Position numbers and translations under genes: made by a program. Positions 26,954-35,490 of a stretch of DNA of 64,000 nucleotides are shown piece by piece (within the stretch, counting starts at the first letter, position 1; each line of letters starts with the position of its first letter). Below the pieces are notes generated by a model. That model saw only the letters and a program-made list of their open reading frames with translations, was not told the DNA's origin and made no database searches. Source of the DNA: Mesorhizobium opportunistum WSM2075 (GTDB taxonomy: Bacteria; Pseudomonadota; Alphaproteobacteria; Rhizobiales; Rhizobiaceae); contig NC_015675.1 in NCBI RefSeq assembly GCF_000176035.2, forward strand, positions 4,840,001 through 4,904,000, given 5' to 3'.

Positions 26954-28021
26954 CTAGTCCGCGTCGGCCACCATTTGCCGGCCGCCGGCCCAGGCGCGCC
27001 ATTGCCGCTCGTCGCCATTGAAGACGTTGAGGTCGATGCGGCCGGTGACACCATGCGACAGGCCGGAGCCGGAATATTGCCAGAACAGCCATTTGCGGTC
27101 GGGATAGACCTTTGACGGATGCCTCGCCACCGCGCGCAGCCAGAACGAATAGTCGAGGAATTGGCCCCTGAGATTGTCCCGGTAAAAATCCGGCGCGGTG
27201 TAGATGATCGGCCGCTGGCCGTAATGGCGCTCGAGCTTGTCCATGAACACCTGCATCTTCTCCAGCACCTTTTCGCGCGACGGGCGTCGCTTGCAGCTGG
27301 AGTCGCCGTTCCACTCGACATCGATCACCGGCGGCAATGCGCCGTCGACCTTCGGCACGTTGCGGATGAACCAGTCGGCCTGTTCGCCGGCGGTGCGGCA
27401 CCAGTAGAAGAAGTGGTAGGCGCCGCGCTTCAGCCCGGCGGCGTCGGCGTTGCGCCAGTTTTTCATGAACATCGGATCGAGATGGTCGCCGCCGTCGGTT
27501 GCCTTGATGTAGGCGAAATTGGCGCCCTGGGCGCGCAGCTTCTCCCAGTTCACGTTGCCCTGCCAGCGCGACACGTCGACGCCATGCACGGCAAGGTGCC
27601 GTGGCGAGGAGCGGCCGAAATTGATCGGCTTGGCGTCGCGAAAGCCGTAGCGCGTGACTGGACCGGCGAGCATGGCAGGGGCTGCCCGCGTCAGCAGTTT
27701 CGGCGGCGAGACCAGGGCTGCCGGCTCGACCGGAGCATCGGCGCTGTCGGGCAATTCGGGCGCTGGAAACGCTACCGTCTCCTCCTCCGCCAGGCCGAAA
27801 GGCTGAACATTGTCGTCCACTGGCGCGGCCTCGGCCAGCCTGCGCGCATTGCCGACCTTCGCCATAGGGACGGATGCGATCGGCGCGCTTGGCCGCACCA
27901 CCGAACTTGTCGTCTCGTTTGACGGCCTCTGCACGTCGAGCGCGTCCATGCCCGATGTCGACGAGCAGCCGGCAAGGCACAGCGATGCGATCATGAAACT
28001 GACGACGCCTGATAACCGCAT
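26954..28021 (-). CDS. GH25 lysozyme-like lipoprotein
   Basis: Peptidoglycan muramidase-like protein of 355 residues. The N-terminus from ATG 28021 is a lipoprotein signal with LAGC lipobox at about residue 18. A Pro/Ala-rich linker reaches about residue 145, then the GH25 domain starts with HGVDVSRWQGNVNW, carries the catalytic-type DVEW segment (VIDVEWNG) and ends DLNVFNGDE. GH25 cleaves the beta-1,4 bond in the glycan backbone; a lipid-anchored version probably acts in cell-wall remodelling. Confidence 0.9.
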   Translation of the reverse strand: MRLSGVVSFMIASLCLAGCSSTSGMDALDVQRPSNETTSSVVRPSAPIASVPMAKVGNARRLAEAAPVDDNVQPFGLAEEETVAFPAPELPDSADAPVEPAALVSPPKLLTRAAPAMLAGPVTRYGFRDAKPINFGRSSPRHLAVHGVDVSRWQGNVNWEKLRAQGANFAYIKATDGGDHLDPMFMKNWRNADAAGLKRGAYHFFYWCRTAGEQADWFIRNVPKVDGALPPVIDVEWNGDSSCKRRPSREKVLEKMQVFMDKLERHYGQRPIIYTAPDFYRDNLRGQFLDYSFWLRAVARHPSKVYPDRKWLFWQYSGSGLSHGVTGRIDLNVFNGDERQWRAWAGGRQMVADAD

Positions 28022-28237
28022 CTGGACCTGTACTCGAAACACAACAGACCGAGGGCAACGGCCGACGGACAACCGGACCAGTTATGAACGAGAAATTACC
28101 AATAAAGATTGAATCAAGTTTTTACCATGCCTGTGGCCGGTTTCGGACATTCGCCGCCGGCGCCATCGCAGTGATGATCGTCGCCGTGGTCGTCATCAGG
28201 CTGCGTGGCAGGCGGGCCGCGCGAACCTGGCCATATC

Positions 28238-29029
28238 CTAGCCACTTTTCCTGAAGACGCCGATCATCGGTCCCAGATTCCAGTAGTCGTCGTTGCGGCC
28301 GATGGCCGGGGCGAGCAGGCTCGATATCGTACCGTCGAGAAACAGCGCGTTGTCGCACCCGAGCGCATCGCGGAACAGCCGGGCGAATGCATGGAACGTC
28401 ACCGTGCCGTTCGAAATGGCAAAGACCGTGACCCCGTCCTTGCGCACCCCTACCCCGTCGCGGGTCTTGCGCGATGTGCCGTCGGCCTGAAATTTCGGAT
28501 GAAGCTGGCCGTCGATCACCAGCATCGGTCCCGATTGCGTCGCATAGTCGGTGGGCGGCCGCTTGCTGACGAAGTCCCTGGTCGCCCGGACCGCGGCCTT
28601 GCCGTCGCTGACGTAAAAGATGCCATTTGGCTGCAGCGAGAAATTGCCGCTGCCGGATCCCGTCTTGACCGTCGCCATTTCCCGGCCACGCTCGACATAG
28701 AGGCCGACCGGCCTGAGGTCTGGATGGTACATGCCGGCATTGATGGCAAACAGCATCGTGCGGCCAGCCATGCGCTGGGCGGCGTCGAGATTGTGCAGCG
28801 ATTGAAATGGCTTGCCTGTCTGGTCTTTCCAGAACAGCTCGACCGAATATTGCTTGGGGTCGACCTCGCAGACCAGATAGCTGGTCGCCTCGAAGGTAAA
28901 GTCGCGGCACGGCGGCACCGTCGCGAACCATTGGCCGAATGCCACCGTCGTGGCGACCGCCTGCGGCAACGTGGCCTTGATCAAGGCCAGCAGCAGCGGC
29001 GCGGAATTGAAAAGCGTCAGAAAATCCAT
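28238..29029 (-). CDS. phosphodiester glycosidase family protein (NAGPA/DUF2233)
   Basis: 263 residues. The NAGPA (DUF2233) domain covers most of the protein: FAINAGMYHPDLRPVGLYVE, then SGPMLVIDG and a late DALFLDG-type core (NALFLDGTISSL). ATG 29029 follows GGTGGG. A hydrophobic N-terminal stretch suggests export or membrane anchoring. The family includes mammalian uncovering enzyme and bacterial glycan-modifying enzymes; substrate unknown. Neighbours are envelope enzymes on the same strand. Confidence 0.83.
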   Translation of the reverse strand: MDFLTLFNSAPLLLALIKATLPQAVATTVAFGQWFATVPPCRDFTFEATSYLVCEVDPKQYSVELFWKDQTGKPFQSLHNLDAAQRMAGRTMLFAINAGMYHPDLRPVGLYVERGREMATVKTGSGSGNFSLQPNGIFYVSDGKAAVRATRDFVSKRPPTDYATQSGPMLVIDGQLHPKFQADGTSRKTRDGVGVRKDGVTVFAISNGTVTFHAFARLFRDALGCDNALFLDGTISSLLAPAIGRNDDYWNLGPMIGVFRKSG

Positions 29030-29161
29030 GCACCCACCCAGCTCCAACGAGCTACCGTGGATAGCATCGCTGGCCGGCATTGTGGAAGCTCGGCCTGGAA
29101 CGGCGTGGATCGGCAATGGGATGTCGCGGACCCGAGGGCACTGGCCGCGGAGCCGACGAGA

Positions 29162-29788
29162 CTATTTGACAGCACTGACCAGCTGTTCGTCGCCACCAAG
29201 AATGGAGACCCAGTGTCCAGTGTCGTCGCTCGCCTGCCGCTTCAGATAGCGGTAGCTGGTCTGGTTCCAGAGCCGGACCTTGTCGGTCAGATTGTCGAGG
29301 ATAAAGTCGCCCTTGTCCGTCCGCACCGTCAACACGGCATGACCTTCACCATCAGGCTTGCGAACCACCGTCATCAGCAGATTGGCTATGGCAATGCCCA
29401 GCCTGTTCAGTTCACGCCGCTTTTCCAGCGCGTAATCCTCACAGTCGCCGAAGCCGTTGTCCGGATAGGCCCACCACTCGTCCTTGCCGTAATTGTCCAC
29501 GTCGCTCATCGGCTTGACGCGCGTGTTGACCGAGAGATTTACAGCTGACATCTCGTGCAGCAGCTTGCCGGTCATCTGTTCCGGCACGCTGTCGTGTGAG
29601 CGGACCGAACATTCGGCGGCATGGATCTTGCAGAAATCATAGTGGCCAATCGGCTGGGAGGTCGAGCCGCCGACGACCATGGAAACAGGAGCCGCGTAGG
29701 CGAAACTCGCTGCGGAACACATCGCGGTCAGAGCAACCGCCAGCCCCAGCCCCTTCGCCTTTCGGCGCCAACCCTTCGAGGATGCCAT
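29162..29788 (-). CDS. bacterial transglutaminase-like cysteine proteinase (BTLCP)
   Basis: 208 residues with signal peptide of about 32 residues (ending AYA-AP). The Cys-His-Asp triad is visible: GFGDCEDYALEKRREL, GEGHAVLTVRT and DFILDNL. BTLCP proteins include LapG, a periplasmic protease releasing adhesins. No lapD or adhesin gene is adjacent, so the target is unknown. Confidence 0.88.
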   Translation of the reverse strand: MASSKGWRRKAKGLGLAVALTAMCSAASFAYAAPVSMVVGGSTSQPIGHYDFCKIHAAECSVRSHDSVPEQMTGKLLHEMSAVNLSVNTRVKPMSDVDNYGKDEWWAYPDNGFGDCEDYALEKRRELNRLGIAIANLLMTVVRKPDGEGHAVLTVRTDKGDFILDNLTDKVRLWNQTSYRYLKRQASDDTGHWVSILGGDEQLVSAVK

Positions 29789-29931
29789 CCGGCCCCGCCC
29801 ATCTGTTTTGTTAACAGAACGTTAAAGGCTGTTACCTACCGAAGTCAATCAAGCCGGCTGATCACATCTTTGCGGGCCGAAGCGTGGAGGTTTCAAGGTT
29901 GCTCCCGCGCAACACAGAGCCGACCGCGAGC

Positions 29932-30804
29932 CTAGGCAAGCCACCCGATCGCAACGCCCAGCAGCAAGACGATGCCGAGCAGGCCACGATAGATGACGAA
30001 AGGCCAGGCGGAAAACCGTTCCAGCACGCGCATCAGGCCCCAGATGGCCAAGAAGGCGGAAATCGAGGCGACGACCAGTCCGGTGGCGAGAACCGACCAT
30101 CCGTGGGCATCGAGATGGACCTTGTGCAGTTCCCAAAGCTCCTTGAGGCCGGCAAGAGCGATGGCCGGCAGCCCGAGCAGGAACGAGAAGCGCGCTGCCT
30201 CGGCCCGCTTGAAGCCGAGCCCAAGTGCTGCCGTCAGGGTCGAGCCCGAGCGCGAGACGCCGGGTATCAGCGCGCCGATCTGGGCGACGCCGACAAGCAG
30301 CGCATCGGCGAGCGAGGCTTCGCCCATGGTGCGCCGGTGGCGGGCGAAAATCTCGGCCAGCGCCAGCAGGACGGCCATGACAATGCAGGACCAGCCGATC
30401 ACGCTCAGGCTGCGCAGCGGTGAATTGCAGGCGTTGAGGATGCCTGACAGCGCCACGCCGGCAATGACGATCGGGACCGTCGCCAACACGATCCAGGAGG
30501 CCAGCCGGAAATGCCGGTCGGCAAAATCGCGGCGTGTGAGGGCGTCGATGGAACCGAACAGCAGGTCCCTGACATCGCCCCAGAAATAGCTGACGACGGC
30601 GGCAAGGGCCGCAAGCTGCATGGCGGCGGAAAAGGCCGACCCAGGATCCTGCCAGCCGAGCACCGCCGGCACGACGCGCATATGGGCGGTCGAGGAGATC
30701 GGCAGCAGTTCGGTAATGCCCTGCACAAGGCCGAGAAAGGCGACCTTGGCATATCCCAGGCCGACAAAGCCCGTATCCAGGCCCTGGGTACAGATGTCAG
30801 CCAT
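29932..30804 (-). CDS. uppP: undecaprenyl-diphosphatase UppP (BacA)
   Basis: Integral membrane phosphatase recycling undecaprenyl pyrophosphate for wall and polysaccharide synthesis. About 290 residues. Motifs: the QGITELLPISSTAH region near the N-terminus (family E-rich motif followed by PxSSTxH) and GVSRSGSTLTAALGLG. About eight membrane spans. The start could also be ATG 30843. Loss of the third typical Gly after SST (SSTAH rather than SSTGH) is a common variant. Confidence 0.9.
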   Translation of the reverse strand: MADICTQGLDTGFVGLGYAKVAFLGLVQGITELLPISSTAHMRVVPAVLGWQDPGSAFSAAMQLAALAAVVSYFWGDVRDLLFGSIDALTRRDFADRHFRLASWIVLATVPIVIAGVALSGILNACNSPLRSLSVIGWSCIVMAVLLALAEIFARHRRTMGEASLADALLVGVAQIGALIPGVSRSGSTLTAALGLGFKRAEAARFSFLLGLPAIALAGLKELWELHKVHLDAHGWSVLATGLVVASISAFLAIWGLMRVLERFSAWPFVIYRGLLGIVLLLGVAIGWLA

Positions 30805-31031
30805 GTCGGGTTCCGTGTGTGAGGGATCGAATTTGCGCGGCATCGACCAGCCTTGACCTGTCCCGCCTTGGCCTGTCGTGGGCAAGCCTTACCGTCATGG
30901 ACGGGATAATCAATTTACGGATTTGTAAGCTGGTGACGCAGCACTGAACGCGCGTCGGTAGGGGACCGGCCCCAATGGGCCGGCCTACGGTCTCACAGGG
31001 AGTGTTCTCACAGGAGAAAAAGACAAGGCGA

Positions 31032-31229
31032 TTACGGACACAGCCAGAGTTTCTGGCAGGTCCTGGCGATCACATGCGCCGGCGGAACGACCGGCTCGTC
31101 GACGGAAGGCCGGCGAGCCCGTTCGAGCAGCATGCGCACCTGCTCAGGGCGCACACGATCGCGCTCCATCACAAGCAGGACCATCGGATCGCTCAAAAGC
31201 TCGTCCAGGGTGCTGATGCTGTCGTTCAT
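31032..31229 (-). CDS. small hypothetical protein
   Basis: 65 residues from ATG 31229, preceded by GAGGAG. Mostly helical (STLDELLSDPMVLLVMERDR, then VRMLLERAR). Similar short proteins are frequent in Rhizobiales; function unknown. A GC-rich hairpin at 30966-30983 downstream could end its transcript. Confidence 0.65.
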   Translation of the reverse strand: MNDSISTLDELLSDPMVLLVMERDRVRPEQVRMLLERARRPSVDEPVVPPAHVIARTCQKLWLCP

Positions 31230-31380
31230 CCGTCGTCTCCTCGAATGCCGGCCCGCGCAGCATAGATAGGAAGACAATCATGGCCCGCCAATGACGTTTT
31301 GCCGGCTATCGCGTGATGTTTTGGATTAAATTTTGGTCATCGCCTTACTGTCCCGGCGCCGCCGCGTGGCGAGGGAAAGT

Positions 31381-31779
31381 CTAGGCTGGTGGCGGAGCGC
31401 CTTCATATTGCGGCAAGCCATCATCGAGCACCACCCAAGGCTGTTTCGAGGCGGTGAAAATGTGCATCTGCGGCCTGAAGGCCGACGGGTCGTCGAGCGA
31501 ACCGGTGGTGACGCCGATGATGCCGGCGGTTGCGCGCCTGGAAAACATTGTCGTGCCGCAGCCCGGGCAAAAACCGCGCTCGAGATCCGGCGAGCTGTTC
31601 ACCGTCGCCAGCGGTCCCTCGATCGTCACATCGTCGATGCGAAACAGCACGCGCGCGTTGAAGGCAGCGCCGATCGCCTTCTGGCAAAGCCTGCAGTGGC
31701 AGATGCGTTCGTTGATCGGAGCCGCGTCGGTGCTGTAGCGCACCGCTCCGCACAGGCAGCCGCCCTGATGTTTAGCCAT
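31381..31779 (-). CDS. GFA/CENP-V-type zinc protein
   Basis: 132 residues. Cysteine pattern GGCLCGAVRY, CHCRLCQKA and FCPGCGTTMF is the GFA (glutathione-dependent formaldehyde-activating/CENP-V) family, which binds two zinc ions. The family name comes from Gfa of Paracoccus; most members are uncharacterised and catalytic activity has been questioned. Start chosen at the ATG just before the first motif. Confidence 0.88.
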   Translation of the reverse strand: MAKHQGGCLCGAVRYSTDAAPINERICHCRLCQKAIGAAFNARVLFRIDDVTIEGPLATVNSSPDLERGFCPGCGTTMFSRRATAGIIGVTTGSLDDPSAFRPQMHIFTASKQPWVVLDDGLPQYEGAPPPA

Positions 31780-31881
31780 CGTCTTGTTCCGCAAATCGAG
31801 AAAATAAGCGGCAAGGTAGTCGCACGGCCGACAGGGTCAATTGAAAAGCCTTGATACGATGCCATCGATAATCGGAATGCG

Positions 31882-32922
31882 ATGGAGTTTGTCGTGGCGC
31901 AAGAGATCGAGACCATCGGAATTGCCGACCTGTTCGAGCCGCCCTCGCCGGCTCGCGACCATGTTGACACCAGGATCATGGCCGCCGCCTCGGGGATCGG
32001 TTTCATGGCTGTCCGCGACTTTCCCGGCGATCACTGGCTGACGCCGGACAGGCGAGCACAATTGCTGCGCATCTTCGCGCTGTCCGAAGCCGAGAAGCAG
32101 AAGTTGTTGCGCTGGAATTTCGACCCGACCAGGAAGAACGTCTACCGCGGCTGGTTCCCGCTGCAGCCGACAGCCGTTTCCTACAAGGAAGGCATCGACA
32201 TCGGGCCGGATATCGCCGATGCCGGAGGTTTTTCGGCCTCCGACGATCCGCTGTGCGAGCCGACGCCGCTGCCGGCCGAAGGTGCCCTGCCCGGCTGGCG
32301 CGCCGCGGCGGCGGACTACTACCGGTCGATGGAGAGCGTCGGCAACGCGCTGATGCGGTCGATCGCGCGCGGGCTTGGCCTGCCGGAGACGATCTTCGAT
32401 GCCTATTTCGATGACGGCATCTCGACGCTGCGCCTGATCCGCTATCCCCTGCGCGATGCCAACGCCGGCGTCGACACCAGCGGCCCGGAATTTTCGGTGA
32501 TCCACAAGGGCGAGAAACGCACCATCATCGGGCGCGAGCATGCCGATTCCGGTTTCGTCACCTTGCTGGCGCAGGATGGTGTCGAAGGCCTGCAGGCCAA
32601 AAATCTCGCCGGCGAATGGATCGACGTGCCGCCGGCCAACGGCACGCTGGCGGTCAATTTCGGTCAGTTGCTGGAGCGCTGGACCGGCGGGCGCGTCCGT
32701 GCGACGCGGCACCGGGTGATCGCGCCGAAGACGGTGCGGCTGTCGATCCCGTTCTTCTACGAACCCCGCGTCGATGCAGAAATTGCGCCGCTGCCATTGA
32801 AAGGCGCCGAGCCCTTCGAGCCGTTTCTCTACGGTGACTATCTCTGGGAAGCGGCGACGAATTTCGTCGAGATGAGCGGCATCAAGCATCTCAGGCAGCC
32901 GCGCCGCGCCAAGGCTTCATAG
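31882..32922 (+). CDS. 2-oxoglutarate/Fe(II)-dependent oxygenase, IPNS-like
   Basis: 346 residues of the isopenicillin-N-synthase-like family (DIOX_N plus 2OG-FeII_Oxy). The iron ligands are the H and D of GREHADSGFVTLL and the H of RATRHRVI, with RLSIPFFYEP supplying the 2OG-binding arginine and serine (RxS). Such enzymes hydroxylate or cyclise small molecules, for example in ethylene-forming or gibberellin-like reactions; substrate here unknown. No biosynthetic partner is adjacent. Confidence 0.88.
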   Translation: MEFVVAQEIETIGIADLFEPPSPARDHVDTRIMAAASGIGFMAVRDFPGDHWLTPDRRAQLLRIFALSEAEKQKLLRWNFDPTRKNVYRGWFPLQPTAVSYKEGIDIGPDIADAGGFSASDDPLCEPTPLPAEGALPGWRAAAADYYRSMESVGNALMRSIARGLGLPETIFDAYFDDGISTLRLIRYPLRDANAGVDTSGPEFSVIHKGEKRTIIGREHADSGFVTLLAQDGVEGLQAKNLAGEWIDVPPANGTLAVNFGQLLERWTGGRVRATRHRVIAPKTVRLSIPFFYEPRVDAEIAPLPLKGAEPFEPFLYGDYLWEAATNFVEMSGIKHLRQPRRAKAS

Positions 32923-32971
32923 GCAACGCCAGCCATCTCGTCGCAGAGACGGCCGGCGGGGAAATGACAGG

Positions 32972-33922
32972 CTACTCCGTTTCGCCGACCACTTCGTCCC
33001 AGCTCTTCACCTTGGTCTCGCCGTTGAGGAAGGGCAGCGCGGCGGCCGTCAGTTCCGGGGCGAAGAAGACGTCGTAATGTGTGCGGTTGGGCAGGATCGC
33101 CAGGCGGTTCCGCGACAGGTTCTCGCGCATCCAGCCCGCATCTTTCAGACCGCCGCCGAGCATCTGGTAGAACTTGATCTCGTGCTCGGGTTTGTACATG
33201 TCACTGTCGCCATAGGCCAGCATGACCGGCATCTTCAGCTTGGGAACATCGGCCGAGTAGTCCCTGTTCTGGCGCATGAAATTGCCGAGCGCGTCGAGCA
33301 ATTTGGGGAAGTCTTCCGGATGCGGCGCAACCGCGACGTAGGACTTGTACATCGGCGTGTCCTTCATGAACGGCGCGGCGGCGGCGCTCACCTGAGCCTG
33401 CTGCGGGCGCATCTCGTCATAGAAACCGTCCGTGGCATAGCCGGTCGAGACCAGCACAAGGCGGCGCACCATCTCGGGATGGCGGACAGCCATGCGGAAA
33501 GCAACACCGCCGCCGAGCGAATAGCCCATGACGTCGACCTTGTCGTAGCCGAGCGCCTTGACGATATCGGCCATGTCGTCACCAATCGCCTCCACGCTGA
33601 ATGGCCGGTCGCCGAGCGCCGTGCGGCCATGGCCTTGCAGGTCGACGCCGATGACGGTGCGATTTTCGGCAAACTTGGGCAGGATCGGCGCGAACATGTC
33701 GGTCGAGCCAAGACCGCCATGCAACAGAAGCAGCGGCTCGCCCTTGCCGTAGACGGCGTAATAGTAATTCAGGCCGTTGATCGGCAGCAGGCCGGACTTT
33801 CCGGGCTTCAGCGGTGTTCTCGTTTCGGTCGTCATGGCAGGTTCCTTTGCATTGGTGGTGCCCGGGCAGGCGAGAAGCGCCGCGGCCGAAGCAAGAATGG
33901 CGAAAAACAGGGTTCTGGACAT
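32972..33922 (-). CDS. exported alpha/beta hydrolase
   Basis: 316 residues from ATG 33922, which follows GGAGGAG. Signal peptide of about 25 residues ends NAK. The fold is clear: LLLHGGLGSTDMF, GVDLQGHGRT, nucleophile elbow GYSLGGG and late NRTHYDVFF with the catalytic histidine. Probably a periplasmic esterase or lactonase. It lies 64 bases downstream of the SRPBCC gene on the same strand and is likely co-transcribed. Confidence 0.87.
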   Translation of the reverse strand: MSRTLFFAILASAAALLACPGTTNAKEPAMTTETRTPLKPGKSGLLPINGLNYYYAVYGKGEPLLLLHGGLGSTDMFAPILPKFAENRTVIGVDLQGHGRTALGDRPFSVEAIGDDMADIVKALGYDKVDVMGYSLGGGVAFRMAVRHPEMVRRLVLVSTGYATDGFYDEMRPQQAQVSAAAAPFMKDTPMYKSYVAVAPHPEDFPKLLDALGNFMRQNRDYSADVPKLKMPVMLAYGDSDMYKPEHEIKFYQMLGGGLKDAGWMRENLSRNRLAILPNRTHYDVFFAPELTAAALPFLNGETKVKSWDEVVGETE

Positions 33923-33943
33923 ATCGGTCTCCTCCAGTCCTGC

Positions 33944-33999
33944 CGGTGTCAAAGCGTCTTGTCGGTTCAAAGCGTCTTGTCGGTGTCAAAGCGTCTTGG
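33944..33999. repeat. three tandem copies of an 18-19-bp unit
   Basis: CGGTGTCAAAGCGTCTTGT (33944-33962), the same unit lacking one base (33963-33980) and a third copy (33981-33999) follow one another. The third copy includes the stop and last codons of the SRPBCC gene (minus strand). The repeats lengthen the gap between that gene and the downstream hydrolase. Confidence 0.85.
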
Positions 34000-34471
34000 C
34001 GAGATCTTCAAGCTGGTCGGCGCACTGGCCCCAACCCTGATGAAAACCCATCGCCTCGTGCTGTTCGCGATCGGCGACGCTCCAGTGCCGAACGCGCGCG
34101 ATGTAGCGGGTCTTGCCATCGCCTTCGTCCTCGAAGGTCAGCACGACGGTCATGAACGGCTTTGCCGACGGCTTCCACGCCTGTGTGTAAGCATCGGTGA
34201 GGACGATCTTCTGGCCGGGGATGACTTCCAGGAAGACACCGGGGTTGGGAAACTCATTGCCGTCCGGGCTAGCCATGACGACAAGGCTCGAGCCGCCGGT
34301 GCGCACATCCATCTCGGCGCGCGGCGTCGTCCACGGCTTTGGCGAGAACCATTGCGTGATCAGCTTCGGCTCGGTCCAGCAACGATAGACGTTGTCGCGC
34401 GGCGCATCGATGATGCGGGCAAGAACCAGTTCGCGGTCGTTGTCGGGGGCGATGTCGAGCTTGGTGGCCAC
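33986..34471 (-). CDS. SRPBCC / AHSA1-type START-fold protein
   Basis: 161 residues from GTG 34471 (GAGG nearby). N-terminal RIIDAPRDNVYRCWTEPKLI, then WFSPKPWTTPRAEMDVRTGG and the late GFHQGWGQCADQLEDL are the activator-of-Hsp90-like SRPBCC pattern. A hydrophobic ligand-binding fold; ligand unknown. Its 3' end lies in the tandem repeat just described. Confidence 0.87.
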   Translation of the reverse strand: MATKLDIAPDNDRELVLARIIDAPRDNVYRCWTEPKLITQWFSPKPWTTPRAEMDVRTGGSSLVVMASPDGNEFPNPGVFLEVIPGQKIVLTDAYTQAWKPSAKPFMTVVLTFEDEGDGKTRYIARVRHWSVADREQHEAMGFHQGWGQCADQLEDLAKTL

Positions 34472-34568
34472 GGTGGTCTCCTCGGGTTTGATCTGTTTGA
34501 TCTTGGGGGGTTGGTCCGGCTTCCTTCCCCAAGGACGAGCCGATGCAATGCAACCCGACACCGCCAGT

Positions 34569-34604
34569 GAAAAAATCTGGCGATTGGAGAAAATCTGGCG
34601 ACTG
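34569..34604. repeat. 18-bp tandem duplication
   Basis: GAAAAAATCTGGCGATTG (34569-34586) is followed directly by GAGAAAATCTGGCGACTG (34587-34604), 16 of 18 identical. It lies in the 173-base gap between the ParB-like gene and the SRPBCC gene. Confidence 0.75.
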
Positions 34605-34644
34605 CTTGTATGGTCTGAAGGCTGGGCGGCGAACGAAGCTCGCG

Positions 34645-34893
34645 TCAGTGGCGCTTGGCCTGCACCAGATAGGCGTCGATCTCGGTTTCGCCGAGCCACT
34701 TCGCGGCCTCGAGCCGATGCAGGCCTTCGACCAGTACATGACGCTTGCCGTCGTGGCGGACCTGGATCGGCGTCTTCATGCCGTTCTCCAATATGTCCTC
34801 GGCGAGATGGCGGACGGTCTCGGGGTGCAATGTCTTCTTGCGCGCCGTCGGCACGTAGATGTCGTCGACCTTGACCTTTTGCACTCTGAGCAT
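34645..34893 (-). CDS. ParB N-terminal-domain-like protein
   Basis: 82 residues consisting of a ParB/sulfiredoxin-type domain: VDDIYVPTARKKTLHPETVR, a helix, then PIQVRHDGKRHVLVEGLHRL with the GxHR loop that in ParB binds CTP/ATP. There is no DNA-binding domain or ParA partner, so it is not a partition protein. Likely a stand-alone nucleotide-binding or phosphotransfer domain. Confidence 0.82.
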   Translation of the reverse strand: MLRVQKVKVDDIYVPTARKKTLHPETVRHLAEDILENGMKTPIQVRHDGKRHVLVEGLHRLEAAKWLGETEIDAYLVQAKRH

Positions 34894-35058
34894 GCCGATC
34901 CCCGTGGCGGAAAAACGCCGTCGTCACTCCTGAGATAGTCGGTTTGGTCCGGAGGGCCAAGAGCGCGGCCAACGAATACGGCGAAGCGTTTGCCTGTCAT
35001 CGCACGTTTCGATATTGCGTCTTCGCGGTCGTCGATGGTCACGGAGCAAGCAATTCCC

Positions 35059-35475
35059 ATGAGCGAACCCCTGGTCACCTTCGTCGGCGTCGCGCATCCC
35101 TGGATGTGCGACGTGATGGGACACATGAATGTGCGCCACTACGCGGCAATGTTCGACGACGCCAGTTTCCAGCTGCTCGGCCATATCGCTGAGCAGGACG
35201 GCAACCAGCCGTCGCAAACCGGGTGGGCCGACGTGCGCACCGAAATCGACTACCGCCATGAAACGAAAGCCGGCTCGCTCCTCACCATCCGCTCGCATGT
35301 GGTGAAGATCGGCCGCACCTCCATCACCTTCGAGCAGGTGATGTCGGGATCGCTCGACGGCATCGTCCACGCATCGAGCCGGACGACCAGCGTGCGCTTC
35401 GACCTTGCCGCGAGGGCCTCGGTGGCCCTGGACGAGCCGATGCGCGATCGCGCGGCAGCGTTCCTGATCGAATAG
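35059..35475 (+). CDS. acyl-CoA thioesterase family (hotdog fold)
   Basis: 138 residues from ATG 35059. The stretch VMGHMNVRHYAAMFDDASF is the 4HBT-type active-site helix with a His/Asn pair, and a long central beta-sheet follows. Likely hydrolyses an acyl-CoA; substrate unknown. It ends 15 bases before the stop of the LysR gene with which it converges. Confidence 0.85.
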   Translation: MSEPLVTFVGVAHPWMCDVMGHMNVRHYAAMFDDASFQLLGHIAEQDGNQPSQTGWADVRTEIDYRHETKAGSLLTIRSHVVKIGRTSITFEQVMSGSLDGIVHASSRTTSVRFDLAARASVALDEPMRDRAAAFLIE

Positions 35476-35490
35476 ACCGGGCTTGGCCGT

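Noticed and set aside
34543..34938. A 131-codon plus-strand frame over the ParB-like gene.
   Set aside because: The minus strand carries a clear ParB-type domain with the GxHR loop; this is its shadow.
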